Shown in pieces: positions 9,926 through 20,938 of a stretch of DNA of 64,000 nucleotides. Made by a program: the position numbers and the translations under genes. Position 1 is the first letter of the stretch, and each line of letters opens with the position of its first letter. The notes beneath the pieces are model-generated. The model worked only from the letters and a program-made list of their open reading frames with translations, made no database searches and had not been told where the DNA came from. This DNA is from Diphasiastrum complanatum (taxonomy: Eukaryota > Streptophyta > Lycopodiopsida > Lycopodiales > Lycopodiaceae): NCBI GenBank assembly GCA_029204225.1, contig CM055109.1, positions 47,176,184-47,240,183 of the forward strand, given 5' to 3'.

Positions 9926-11035
9926 ATGATGAATGTTGTTCCCAATACTATCTTGCCACACATGCACATATATGTGCTCCACACCTCCTTTGTTCCACTT
10001 GTTGTTCTCTTCATCGTATGCTCCACTGTAAAAGGCACGCCTACAAAGTTTCAAAAGGGAAATACCTTGTTGATCTTCTTGATAGTTCTTTCACAAACGT
10101 GTTTTGTGGCAAGTTCATCCCACAAGCTCCACCCCCTCTCTTGGATGACGTACGTCTCTAGATTGAGTACAACACCACACTATATACTATACCTACTCAT
10201 GCTACTATCTCTATCTCCCCTCATCCCTTTGAGTTCACTTTCTTCACCTCTGATATGGTCCTAGCAGCCATTAAGAGAATGAAGACCATAAAGCGAGAGA
10301 TATTGAAGACCTTCCGTCTGAATTATTGATCCAAGTTGTTGACTTGCTCTCAACCACTTTTGGTCATTCTTCTTAATCATGTTGTTGTCTCCTGCTTCCC
10401 ATCTTCCTAGCGTACCAATATCATCCACCCCATTCATAGAAATGGTGACCCCATGAATCTTGGTAATTACCACACTATTATGATTGGGCATGTTACGGCA
10501 AAGTTGTAAGGTAATATTTTATAGTCAGATGTGAGTACTAGATTATATGCTTGCCAGGTAGGGCTCAAAGCCCATTACTACTATTGATATAATTTCAAGC
10601 TTCAAGCTCTTATTGAGGCAGCTAGTTATAGGACATAGCAGGTCTATTGTTGTTTTGTGGACTTCATGAAGGCCTTTAATTCTATCCCAGACTCCTTACT
10701 CATTCAGATATTACAAGATCTTGATTTTTTTCTTGATGCAATCTTGGTTGTGATGGTACTCTACGAGAGGGTTCTAAGCTATTTTTTTGAAATGCTAGTG
10801 GCATTTTTCAGCAGATTTGAGCACCATCAAGGTGAAGTAGGGTTGCTCTCTTTCACCTATACTTTTTGGACTATATATTGATGAGTTGGATAGGGCCATC
10901 GAGCAATGTGGCAATACAGGTTGCAAACTGAGCGATATATTGATTGCCACACTTCTCTATGCAAATGAGGTGGTTCTAGTCTCTTCGACTAGAGAGCATT
11001 TACAAAGACAATTGGATTGTCTCCATGCCTTGCCA
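9926..11035 (+). pseudogene. LINE copy 4: pre-RT and RT
   Basis: In changing frames one reads FEFTFFTSDMVLAAIKRMK (pre-RT), DPMNLGNYHTIMIGHVTAKL, VYCCFVDFMKAFNSIPD, LLIQILQDL, then YIDELDRAIEQCGNTGC and LLYANEVVLVSSTREHL. The catalytic box is YANE instead of YADD. It ends after QLDCLHALP, where a different sequence begins, probably an LTR inserted into or replacing the LINE. Inactive. Confidence 0.8.
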
Positions 11036-11231
11036 TGACTATGAGCTATATTTAAGGGCCCATGTTATTTTTAGTATAGGAACTAAGTTTACATCAAGCT
11101 TTTTCCTTTTAGCTTTTTGATTTATGCCTTTAGCTTTTGCTAAGGCTACTTGCTCAATCATCTTGTTGTGTGTGTGAGTACTAATATGACTAGTTTACTC
11201 CTCTATCATGATTATACTCATAATTCTGACA
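11036..11231 (+). repeat. Probable LTR (3' part) of a Copia element
   Basis: The stretch ends ..TAATTCTGACA and is followed at once by a methionine-tRNA-like primer site. That identifies the end of a 5' LTR. Its start is set at TGACTATGAG because LINE sequence ends there, but this border is uncertain. No matching right LTR was found. Confidence 0.5.
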
Positions 11232-11244
11232 TGGTATCAAAGCC
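11232..11244 (+). other. Primer-binding site
   Basis: TGGTATCAAAGCC directly follows the LTR end. Confidence 0.7.
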
Positions 11245-12200
11245 TAGGTTATTCTGATTGGAGTGTTGCACATAAGCGTTGGATTGCTACATGTGGGATC
11301 ATTTTTCTCGTGATTAGTCTGAAAATCTGCCAGGCAGATTATTGGAAGACATTGTTGTAGATTAGATCGCTGGAAAAGATTGCAGAAGGTTGTTGTAGGA
11401 CAGCAAAGTGTGGACAGCAACACGTGGAGAAGGATCGACTGACATACCCATTAGTTCTGCAGGTCAGACCATTGGGAGATCAGCTACTTTTTCTGCAGGA
11501 CAGATCGCTGAAATATCAGCTAAGAAAGGATCATTTAAAATTTCCAGTTCAGATTGCTAAAAATTAAGTTTTCCAGTTCAATGCAGGACTGGTCATAGGT
11601 CAAAACTCAGGGTGCTGTAAAAGCTCTACAGCACTCGCTATTGAAATGCTATTAGCTGCAAGCAAAATGTTGGTCAGGATCATTGCTGGCCACGGGCAGT
11701 CAAAACAAAAAGAGATATCATCAACGCAGGACAGATCTTCAAGGAGTTTGATTTGTAGCGCAGGTACAACATGATAAAAGGCAGCTAGGAGATAAAATAT
11801 GAGCTTGATTGGGAGTCGTCAAGATACAGCCCCGTATGACTTCAGAAGTTTTCAATGTTCTACGGGGCTATACGACTATCTAAAGTTCTAAAACATTGAA
11901 ACGGAGGAAGATCTACACAGCTGTCAAAATCAGAAGATCAAGCATTGGTTGCTATTTAGGTTGGAAAGTTATTTTGGTTCTATTTGAAGACTACATATGC
12001 AAGTAAAAGAACTGTCAATTTTTTGGAATCGTCCAAGAGTTTTTGAAGAAACATAATATATTGAAGAATTTTACAATAAATTATGAGAAACCGACAATTC
12101 CCAGCAAGACACGATGATGACATTATATCGTTAGACTATCATTTGTATCGGCACATGGTTCTTATTTCTTATTTCATTCAGTCCAATTCAATTTAGATAA
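11245..12200 (+). other. Retrotransposon leader, no coding frame
   Basis: The sequence follows a primer-binding site and holds no open frame I recognise. It is probably the untranslated leader of an element whose genes are lost. The right border with the LINE tail at about 12200 is approximate. Confidence 0.35.
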
Positions 12201-12350
12201 TTTAGTAGTTATATCTACATGTACTTTCCTTTATGTTTTTGCAAAAGTTTTATACCCACCCACTAATACCACGAACTTGACATGTACCTTTTCCTCTTGT
12301 ATGCCTTTTGGAATGGAAAAGACAATAAAGCTTTCTTTCTTTCTCTCTCC
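12200..12350 (+). repeat. LINE 3' tail fragment
   Basis: ACATGTACCTTTTCCTCTTG, TATGCCTTTTGGAATGG and GACAATAAAGC are followed by TTTCTTTCTTTCTCTCTCC. These are the same elements, in the same order, as in the other LINE ends of this window. Confidence 0.65.
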
Positions 12351-12359
12351 AACATCCTC

Positions 12360-12776
12360 CTCCATCAAGAGCTTCTAAATGTACTATGAGTGCACATAGT
12401 CGAAGACCACATGCTAGTCAGAGTCAGACACAGAGACGCAGAAACCCTCAGCATGCTCTTTGACAACATCAGTAAAGGTTCCTCCTACCAGGATGTCATC
12501 AACATCTCATATCACAACTTTCTTAAGCAGTCTCAACTAAGAGTTAAGAGCATATAAATATCATCTACACTACATGGTCTATGCACCATTTTGTATTCAG
12601 AGATGTTATTTTCTTTCTTAGACATTATGCACTTCAATTCTTTTTCTTGTTAGTTGTTATTTGAAGACCTATTATACACTCCCTTATCACTAAGCACTTG
12701 AGATGTACTACTCTGTCTTATATGCCTTTTGGCATTAGAAGGCGTTAATAAAGCTTCTCGCCTTTTTCTCTCTCTT
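12360..12776 (+). pseudogene. LINE C-terminal fragment and 3' tail
   Basis: A serine/glutamine/arginine-rich frame (SRRPHASQSQTQRRRNPQHA) resembles the C-terminal tail after zf-RVT in copies 2 and 3. Then come GAGATGTACTACTCTGTC, TTATATGCCTTTTGGCATTA, GGCGTTAATAAAGC and a CT-rich end. It could be the 3' end of LINE copy 4, separated from it by the sequence at 11036-12350. Confidence 0.55.
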
Positions 12777-13682
12777 GTTGAGAACGTGTAGAGAAGCTAA
12801 ATACTATGTGATGTTTTATCTTGTAAGTAAATTCTCACTATGCTTATGATCTTGGGTAAACCTCACCATCACCATAAATTTTTCAATGTCAGAATGATTG
12901 CTAGATGAATCCTTCAACGAAGGATAACATACGAAGAATTTTCACCTTGGAACTTAACATGAGAGGCTCACCTTATATGATTCACGTGTTCAGTCAACTA
13001 CAAGGAAAGTGCCTAAAGAGCCAATGCGCCATACCACCAAACAAAACAAAATAATCCTTATGATATCCATATTGATTGTCTAAAGTGTCAATCCCCAACA
13101 AAATCAATATTTGAGTTTAGAGAAAAGCAAAATATTTATAGGTGAAAAGTAGCAACTAATTAGCCCTGTGTATAATAGGATAATTCAAATGTCAAGGCGA
13201 CTGATGAGCCCCATGTATAATAGAATAACTCCGATTTTGTCATCGAAATTTCTCTTTGTACTTTTAAGAGTGGCAGACATAATGAAAGTGAGCTAAAAAC
13301 CACTTAGTCTTAGCACTTTACAGATAGCTCAGCCATTTTTGTGTTCTTCTCAGTGAGATATATCACAATTTGCCCTAACATGTCGAAAAGCTATAGCTTC
13401 TGGCAAAATTGGTGGAAAAGTTCCACTAAAAATCTCCTGCAAGATGAGATGACTACATTCACTACAAAAGATGCAAAAGGAAAGATCACCAACTTATATG
13501 TAGCCTTTTAACCTAAACCTTGTATGGAAATATGAGCTTGAAAACTTAGTACACAAAGAGCAAGATACAAAAGAATCTTAAAGTAAACTCACTGTTAACA
13601 CATATTCACATAATTTGATATATTGCATATGAAAAGCAAAACAAATCACATACAACTGATGATAAAAGAGCAAGTAACCAAC
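12777..13682 (-). other. CBL intron (downstream of EF-hand 3 exon), no gene seen
   Basis: I searched this stretch on the minus strand for the next CBL exon, which should resemble KQMVVATL..SG, and did not find it. No transposon protein is legible either. It is probably single-copy intron sequence that continues into the transposon-rich left part of the window. Confidence 0.5.
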
Positions 13683-13735
13683 CTCTGATCTCTCAATGAA
13701 CCCCTGTTGCTTGAAGTCATAGAGTTGAAATGCAA
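13683..13735 (-). CDS. CBL: CBL exon: EF-hand 3
   Basis: This 53-bp exon encodes AFQLYDFKQQGFIERSE. Its first two bases (TT) complete a phenylalanine codon whose first base is the last base of the exon at 31408. The upstream border reads TTTTGTAG/TTGCA and the downstream border AGATCAGAG/GTTGGT, both on the minus strand. The loop D-F-K-Q-Q-G-F-I-E-R-S-E is the third EF-hand, with glutamate at position 12. Plant CBL genes have an exon of this content at this place. The next exon should begin in phase 0 with a block like VKQMV and is not in the window. Confidence 0.93.
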
Positions 13736-13906
13736 CTACAAAACACCAAAGAAACAACAAAGTAATACCGTTATTTCTCTTAGTATGCTTTTAACGAGAA
13801 CATCATCATTACTTTCAAGAGAGGTTTCATTGTTATTGGCACATATGTGCCTGGGGTTTAATCTTCTAGAGGTTCATCTTTTTATGGATTCTTCCCACGC
13901 TACCAA

Positions 13907-14299
13907 TGTTGTAATGCCTATTTTACCCCTTTTGGCTAAGCATTAGTTAAGTTGTACATAACTCATGGGGCATGTTTTAATTAAATGCATGAGACCCCCT
14001 TTTGTAAGCTATGTAAATTAGTGCAAGTGGCCCACTTGGCCAAGTAGCTCACTCCTATGGTTGACACCTAGACTTTCCATGCATGTAAAGGAGGTGCTTG
14101 CCTCACAAGGGATTTGGAGGACCCACGCCCTCCTCTCTCTCTCTAGCAATTCATTTCTTCTTGAGACTTTTGAGTTTGTGAGGTGCTCATGCAATTCTCC
14201 TTGTGTGTGATATTTTCCATAGCCAAGTTTACTCAAGCTTTCATGGTTGATCTAGCATTTGAGTTAAGATACTCCATAGCTAGGTCTTGTAAATCTTCA
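13907..14299 (+). repeat. 5' LTR of Copia copy 1
   Basis: Runs from TGTTGTAATGCC to ..AAATCTTCA, 393 bp. It matches the 400-bp LTRs at 36264 and 41279 but lacks AAGAG near the start. Confidence 0.9.
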
Positions 14300-14311
14300 T
14301 GGTATCAGAGC
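14300..14311 (+). other. Primer-binding site, Copia copy 1
   Basis: TGGTATCAGAGC directly after the LTR. Confidence 0.88.
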
Positions 14312-14768
14312 AGGTTGTCTAGCCTGTGAGTCTGAGAGTGAGAGAAACTTCAGTGCTTAGATTCTTGAGAAGATTCTTATCTTCTACAAGCACCTCAATC
14401 TTGAAAGAGGGAGCATTTGATCTACAGGTGTCAGATCAGGTGGAGTCTTGCACTGTTGGAGAGCTATTGGCAAGGGGAGTGGGATGATCCAAAAACTTTT
14501 TAAATCTGGCTAAGTTTTGGGGAGTCTTTCTGGAGGAGCTTACACAAAAGTAGGGCGCACTTTCTATAGGGGCTTCTGGTTTCTGTTCCAGTGGAGCCTA
14601 GTGCTTGTGCTAGTGAGGCCACACCAAGTGGCAAAGACAAAAGAAGGAGCTGAAGGGTTGCCTTGAAGTGGCTACATACCCTAGTTTGGGGTTAAACCCT
14701 TGTTGCTTGAAGCTGTTCTTTTCTGATCTTTTTCAGGTTGAGCTTCTGTTTTAAGCACAGATTTTAGC

Positions 14769-17700
14769 ATGGCAAGTCTTGGGGAGAGTTTGCTGGGTGA
14801 ATCTAGCAAACTAGATGGCACAAACTACAGAGTGTGGAAGTTCAAGATAGCCAATATCTTGATGGATAAGAATTGCTGGGAGGTCATGACAGGTACAGAA
14901 CCTGTACCAACATCTGATCCTGAATTGAAGGACTACATGAACAGGAGACAGAAAGCTCATAGGATAATCAATCTTTCTGTCAAGGACAATATTATTCCTC
15001 ACATTTGCAATGCAAGGGATGCAGCTGATGCTTGGACAATTGAAGTCCATGTTTGAAACAGTGGATTCAGCCAAGCTGGTGTCTTTGCAAAACAGGTTAC
15101 CTACTCTCAAGATGGAAGCAGGTGCAACAATTGGTGATCATCTTACAAAGGTCAAGGACCTAATGGATCAGCTTGCTTCAGTTGGAGAGAAAGTAAGTGA
15201 CAGGAGTATTGTTCCCATAGTCTTGAACAGCTTGTCATTCAACTATCAAGACTATGTGATGTCCCTTTCTGCTAGGGAGAAACTCCCAACCTTTGGGGAG
15301 TTATGTGGTCTTCTTTTACAGGAGGAGATGAGAAGGAAGAATCTTTCTGAAAGGGAAGATAATCCAGAGCTTGCATTTGCTTCTAAGAAGAAGCAAAACT
15401 TTCAGAAGAAAGGCACAGGCAAAAAAGAAGAACTCAAAGCAAAGCTTGGAGCAGTAGGTGTCCAAGTTACAGGTTGGAGAGGAGTCAAGCACCAATTCCT
15501 CATCTACACCCAAGAGGAAGGGCAACTGCAACTATTGTGGTAAGTATGGGCATTTTGCCTTTGAATGCAGGAAGAAGCAAAGTGATCAGAAGAAGGGAAA
15601 GAACGAGCAGGGTCACTTTGTTGACAAAGTTGCAGAGGAGGAGCAATCTGGTGTGCTTGAGCTATTCACCGCAGCCCTATCATCTGAATCCACATTTGGT
15701 GGATGGTACATTGATTCTGGAGCCTCAAAGCACATGACACCTCATAGAGATTGGTTCAGCACCTATAAGGAGACAGAAGATGGTCAGCATGTTTGCCTTG
15801 GAGATAATTCAACACGTATGGTGAGGAGCAAAGGCACAGTTGCAATACATCTATCATCAGGCGAGGTGAAGGAAATTAAAAGTGTGTTGCATTGGCTCAG
15901 AACTTGCTATCTATTGGTGCCATTACCAAACAGAACATGGTGGTAGAGTTTAATGATTCTAAATGTTTGGTAAAAGACAAAGATCAGAACTTCAAGGTGG
16001 TAGCCAAGGGAATGCAAGAAGGAGGTCTTTACAAGCTTTTCACAACCATTCCTAGCCAAGAGGCCTTGTCTGCAAGAGATACTAATCGGGACAAGCTTTG
16101 GCATGAGAGATATGGTCATTTGAGTTATAAAAGTTTGCAAGTTTTGAACAGGCACAAAATGGTAGTAGATCTTCCTAGCATTAAGTCTTCTTCAAATACA
16201 TGTGAGGCTTGTGCATTAGGGAAGCAACAGAGGAAAAAGTTTCCAAAGGAGAAAGCTACCAGGGCCAAGGGCATTCTTGAACTTGTGCATTCAGATTTAT
16301 GCGGTCCCATGCAGGTCAAATCAGCAGGGGGGGCATACTATCTCATGACCTTCGTAGATGATTTCTCTCGGAAGGTATGGGTCTATTTTCTAAAACTGAG
16401 ATCTGAAGCGTTCAAATACTTCAAACAATGGAAAGCTATGGTGGAAAACCACACATGAAAGAGGTTAAAGACTCTCAGGTCAGATAAGGGTGGTGAGTAT
16501 ATTTCTGATGAGTTCAAAGATCTTTGCAAAGCATGTGGGATAAAGAGACAGTTTACTGCTCCACATACACCACAGCAAAACGGCGTGGCTGAGCGGAAAA
16601 ACAGGTCTATAGTTGAGTGTGCGAGGAGCATGCTCAAGGCAAAGGGGTTGCCAAATTCCTTTTGGGCAGAAGCGGTAGCAACTGCTGTTTTTCTATTGAA
16701 TAGAAGTCCAACCAAAGCAGTTGAAGGAATCACGCCAGAAGAGGCATATAGTGGCAACATGCCCAAAGTGGGCAGCCTTCGAGTATTTGGGTGTACACCA
16801 TATGCACATATACCAAAGGACTTGCGGAAGAAACTTGATGCAAAATCCGTAAAGTGTGTCTTTCTTGGGTATAGTGAAGGTGAGAAAGCTTATGTGCTAT
16901 ATGATCTCGAAAACAGGAGGAAGATCCTAAGTCGAGATGTCATCTTTGATGAAGAGCATGCACCCAAGATACAGGAGCAGGAGAAGGAAGGAATTACTGA
17001 GTTCATACCCTTGATTGATTCCACGGATGAGGATCCTAGTCAAGAGTCCTGTAAGCCTCAAGTGCAGGAGCAACAATAATAAATCGAACCTACTAGTTCG
17101 AGACCTCTTTTTGGCCAAGTACCAGAAGCAGAAGTTGGGGACAAACGGAAGACTAAGACAGTACCATGGGATACGTGGTCACCATCCACATCACCTACTG
17201 CTAGGAAGAAGCTACCTAGATGGTATTGGGAAACAATCAAATAAGGTCAAATGATTGAAGAAGGAGAGAGCAGTGAACAGGGTGTCAGAAGATCTCTTAG
17301 GTCTCATGAGAGACAAGAGACTAACTTTGCTCTTATGTCCACTATTCTGAATGCAGATGAGCCACAGTTCTTTCACGAAGCCGTGAGAGAAAAGGTATGG
17401 CAACATGCCATGCAGGAGGAGTACGACTCCATTGTCAAGAATGACACATGGGAGCTCACTACATTGCCAGAAGGGAAGCAACCAATAGGTTGCAAGTGGG
17501 TCTATAAGACCAAGTTTCATGCCAATGGAACAGTGGACAAGTACAAGGCAAGGTTGGTGGCGAAAGGCTATGCTCAGCAAGAGGGGCTAGACTATGATGA
17601 GACATTCGCACCTGTTGCTAAGATGACATCTATCAGGACCGTTTTGGCTATAGCCTCATATTTTGATTGGGATGTCCATCAAATGGATGTCAAGAGTGCC

Positions 17701-18440
17701 TTTCTTAATGGGCACCTACAGGAGGAGGTTTACATGGAACAACCGCAGGGATTTGAAATAACAGGCAAGGAGAATCTGGTTTGCAGGCTTAGGAAAGCCT
17801 TGTATGGGCTCAAACAGGCGCCAAGGGCTTGGTATAGCCGAATTGATGAGTACTTTGCAAGGCAAGGGTTTGAGAAGAGTAAGTCTGATGCAATCTTTAT
17901 GTCTTCAGGGAAGGAGAAGACTTTGTGGTTGTTGTGCTCTATGTGGATGATCTACTCATCACGGGAAGCAATAAGAAGCTTATTGCTTGTGTTAAGAAAA
18001 ATCTTTCTAATGAGTTTGAAATGAAAGATTTGGGTTTGCTACACTATTGCCTAGGAGTTGAAGTTTGGAAAGGGAAGCGTTGTCTTTTTATCTCGCAGGC
18101 AAAGTATGCACAAAAATTATTGAAGAGGTTTAACAAGCAAGAAAGCAAACCAATTAGCACACCCATGGATGCAAGCAACAAGCCATCAAAAGATGATGGT
18201 CCAGCATTTGCAGGTGAGACGCTCTATCGTCAGTTAGTGGGCAGCCTGATTTAACTTACTACCACCAGGCCAGATATTGCTTATGCGGTTGGAATTGCAA
18301 GTCAATACATGTGTAAGCCTACCGAAGCACATTGGAAGGCAGCCAAGCGGATCCTACAATATGTGAGAGGGACAGTGACTTATGGGATTGGATACACGGA
18401 TGACGAGAACCTTCAGCTGGAAGGTTATTCAGATTCTGAT
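14769..18440 (+). pseudogene. Copia gag-pol polyprotein, truncated and frameshifted
   Basis: It starts MASLGESLLGESSKLDGTNY and follows the same order as the intact copy: gag, a CNYCGKYGHFAFEC knuckle, protease (YIDSGASKHM), pre-integrase, integrase, RT (YVDDLLITGS) and the start of RNase H. Compared with the intact copy it has a 2-bp loss near 15045, a loss of about 10 bp near 15895, and a single-base loss near 17888. It also has a GGA-to-TGA stop near 16456, TAATAA near 17079, an AAA-to-TAA stop near 17243 and a TAC-to-TAA stop near 18252. These lesions rule out a product. Confidence 0.92.
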
Positions 18441-18485
18441 TGGCTTGTGCCCCAAAGTTTCCAAAAGATTTTTTATGGAAGTGGG

Positions 18486-18756
18486 TGTTACACTCTCACT
18501 TACTGCATACCTCCATGTGCCGGTTAACCCACAAGAGACCGAAAGACACACGATCCACCCCGCTATAGGACCTGATCCAGGTCCACCCTTCATGCCCTGG
18601 CCTATGACCGGTAACAAGCGAGATCCGACCTCCACCCTGACAACGTCCCATACCACTGCCCGAGCCATCAGCCATCTCCCACCTCAAGCTAGCACTCATC
18701 CTGACTGTGCACCCGCGCTCCCCATCCACCTTCCCCTAGGTAGATAGAATGGATGG
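18486..18756 (-). repeat. LTR-like repeat, downstream copy
   Basis: Shares with 20225-20478 the blocks TACTGCATACCTC, GCCGGTTAACCCAC, ACACACGATCCACCCCGC, ATCAGCCATCTCCCACCTCA and AGGTAGATAGAATGGATGG. On the minus strand it ends ..GAGTGTAACA. The integrase frame runs straight into it. Confidence 0.7.
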
Positions 18757-18918
18757 AGGGTGCCCCGCACACAGGCTGTCATGACATTCATGCAAGATGT
18801 GGGCCCTAATATCATCATTTTTTGGCACACAAACTTTTCCATTCTGGAAAAGTAACCCATTTCTTATGGAATAGTCTCTTAATATCTTGTCCTGAGGAGA
18901 AATCTTGGAATCCTGCAT
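18757..18918 (-). pseudogene. Gypsy integrase N-terminal zinc-binding fragment
   Basis: The frame reads NGLLFQNGKVCVPKNDDIR and AHILHECHDSLCAGHP, the first half of the H2C2 integrase zinc finger. It then breaks into LTR-like sequence. The related remnant at 48.2 kb continues this domain properly (HLGTERTLDFVKRNFYWP). Truncated, no function. Confidence 0.75.
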
Positions 18919-19024
18919 AAGTTCACCACTAGATCTAGTAGAACTTGCCAGGATGTCTAGCCAAATACGACCAAACTACCTATCGGTCTTACACAAATCT
19001 CTTAAGGACAACTCAGATTGGATC

Positions 19025-19504
19025 TCAGAAAAGCTTTAACTGATTACCCTCTCCAATCCGGCTTAAGGCATCTACGACACTATTAGAGGTACCCTTCCAG
19101 TACTCAATGTCATAATGAAATTCTTGGAGCATTTCTGACCGTCTAGCCTTACGACCTCTAAGGTCAACCGCATCGTTAATATACTTTAACGCTTGATGGT
19201 CTGTTACAATAGTAAATTGGGAGCCATATAAATAATGTCTCCACACTTTCAAAGCATGAATTACTGCAAAAAGCTCCTTATCGTAGGTGGAATACCGCCT
19301 TTGAGTAGGATCTAGCTTTTTGCTTTCAAAAGCAACCGGTCTACCATCCCGATATAGGACTGCACCTATAGCATAGTCACTCGCATCTGTTTCAAGTACA
19401 TACAACTTGTTAGGATCCACACTATATAAAATAGGCACTGTAGAAACACAGTATTTGAGGTTTTCAAAACTTTGATTCATCAACAATCTATGCTTCAACT
19501 GCAT
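19025..19504 (-). pseudogene. Gypsy RNase H fragment
   Basis: The RNase H domain of a Ty3/Gypsy pol is clear: YVLETDASDYAIGAVLYRDG, SKKLDPTQRRYSTYDKELFA, VWRHYLYGSQFTIVTDHQAL and DLRGRKARRSEML. It ends with NSVVDALSRIGE, the connection to integrase. The upstream reverse transcriptase is missing, because plus-strand gag-like sequence abuts it at 19504. Confidence 0.85.
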
Positions 19505-19640
19505 GGAACCAGGTCATGTCGCGAAGGAATGTCCGAAGAAAAGGAAGGCTAAAGGAGCATCTTTTAAGACGCCAGGTAACTCTAGCATATCTTGTATTGA
19601 TCTTTCCTTTGCTGGTAATTCTGTGTGTGAGCATTGTTTT
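19505..19640 (+). pseudogene. gag zinc-knuckle fragment on the opposite strand
   Basis: MEPGHVAKECPKKRKAKGASF is the second half of a CCHC knuckle (G-H-x4-C) followed by a basic tail. It reads on the plus strand and abuts the minus-strand RNase H without spacer. The first cysteines are missing. It is probably a rearranged piece of a Gypsy or Copia gag. Confidence 0.5.
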
Positions 19641-20211
19641 TTCAACACCCACCAGGATTAGTACTCAGGCAAGAAAGAGATGTGCCACCACTTCCACACT
19701 CTCTCCTCATGACAACACAGCACAAGGGAGGCATACCTCCCTACCCATGCTTGATACTATCCTGCCATTTGGCAGTTCTTTGCCACCTATGCATCCCCAC
19801 AGCCCTGTGGCAGGCTAATTTGGGTCCTCCTGGCCACAGGCCATCCCTGCCCTGCCAGCTAGCGCCCCCCCTCACCCCCACTAGGCCCCACCACAGCTCC
19901 CCACAGGCCGCCGCAGGCAACTGTAGGCTGTCACAGCTGATTGCTGCCTGTGGAGCCCCCGCCAGCGCTGCAGACCCCTGCGCTGCCCCTGTCCGCCGCC
20001 TGCTGCCATCTGTCCGCAGTTGTACGGTGCCACGTGGCAGCCTGCGGGAGGTGGATAGGGGCCCAACTGATTTTTTTTTTTGTTTTTTTTTCTGCTCTTT
20101 GAAAAAAAACAGATCTGAGGAATTGGCGAAGCCGAATCCTAGCTTCACGAAAAGTTCACCGACAAGGAAGCGTCTCGCTTGGATCGATCGTACCTGCTTT
20201 TGGCATACAGT
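19641..20211. other. GC-rich leader-like sequence, no gene
   Basis: The stretch has alanine/proline-rich frames on both strands with no recognisable domain, and T-runs near 20070-20095. It follows (on the minus strand) the primer site at 20224-20212, so it is probably the untranslated leader of Gypsy remnant C. Confidence 0.4.
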
Positions 20212-20224
20212 GGCTCTGACACCA
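20212..20224 (-). other. Primer-binding site of Gypsy remnant C
   Basis: TGGTGTCAGAGCC on the minus strand, directly after the LTR-like repeat. It differs from the TGGTATCAGAGCC of the other elements. Confidence 0.65.
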
Positions 20225-20478
20225 ACTCTCATTTACTGCATACCTCTCGGTGCCGGTTAACCCACAGAGACCGAACGACACACGATCCACCCCGCCGTAG
20301 GACCCAATCCAGGTCCACCCTCCGTGCCCTACAGGGCCTGTGACCGGTAACAAGCGTCCCATACCATTGTCCCTGACAGCGTCCCATACCACTGTCCGAG
20401 CCATCAGCCATCTCCCACCTCACGCTAGCACTCATCCTGGCTGTGCACATCCTTCCCCAAGGTAGATAGAATGGATGG
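20225..20478 (-). repeat. LTR-like repeat, upstream copy
   Basis: Partner of 18486-18756. Its 3' end appears to lack the final GTAACA seen in the other copy. Confidence 0.7.
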
Positions 20479-20570
20479 CGAGTGAGACATGATAGAGAGT
20501 GTTGCTATGATAGGGGCCACATACCGTGGACCTAGCATGCGCACCACATTTGATGAGGGAGGTTCAAGAT

Positions 20571-20924
20571 TGTTACGAGCATTAACCAGTGCCGAACCCT
20601 AGAGAACACAGGAGGTCAGATACCACAGTCAGGGTCGTGTCCAGCGTACACGACCAACAGGGCAAGACTGTGTGAGTAGTGTGCCCCAGCACCCTCCATA
20701 GCCATGGCGGCCTAACAAAGCCTAGGGACTGTCAGAAGGATAGGGCCCCACGTTGAGTCCCGACGTGCAGTAGGCCACGTCAGTGCCACGTGGCCGACAC
20801 TTGGCAGTACGCATGCTACCAGTCCTCACACTGGGCTTGGAGGGGCTTGCTCCATATCAGGGAGTAGGCAAGGCTGGGTGGATCAGTTAGTGTTTGCCCT
20901 ACTGTGGTGTTTATATCTTTAACA
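20571..20924 (+). repeat. 5' LTR of Gypsy A
   Basis: Runs from TGTTACGAGC to ..ATCTTTAACA, 354 bp. Its first 190 bp match 26156-26345. Confidence 0.88.
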
Positions 20925-20925
20925 C

Positions 20926-20938
20926 TGGTATCAGAGCC
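20926..20938 (+). other. Primer-binding site of Gypsy A
   Basis: TGGTATCAGAGCC one base after the LTR end. Confidence 0.88.

Larger units (their letters stand above)
13907..18440 (+). mobile_element. Damaged Copia element (copy 1)
   Basis: The 5' LTR (13907-14299), primer site, leader and most of a gag-pol frame are present. They match the young copy at 36264-41678 very closely. The copy breaks off inside RNase H after YSDSDW at about 18440, where a minus-strand Gypsy remnant begins. There is no 3' LTR. It lies in the CBL intron with its left end only 171 bp upstream of the EF-hand 3 exon, in the orientation opposite to the gene. Confidence 0.93.
18441..20490 (-). mobile_element. Gypsy remnant between two LTR-like repeats (C)
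   Basis: On the minus strand, an LTR-like repeat (20478-20225) is followed by a primer site, a non-coding GC-rich leader, an RNase H block (19504-19025) and the integrase zinc finger (18918-18757). A second LTR-like copy (18756-18486) comes last. RT, most of integrase and gag are missing. A relative with more of RT/RNase H/integrase lies at 47968-49275 (minus). Confidence 0.75.

Noticed and set aside
13578-13760. A 60-codon minus-strand frame taken as a small protein
   Set aside because: Only its middle is coding. The conserved part (AFQLYDFKQQGFIERSE) has splice sites on both sides, so it is an exon and the frame's ends are intron.
19634-20260. Long alanine/proline-rich frame on the plus strand and its mirror on the minus strand
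   Set aside because: The GC-rich leader of a Gypsy remnant gives open frames on both strands. It contains the T-run and the reverse of the primer site and has no domain.
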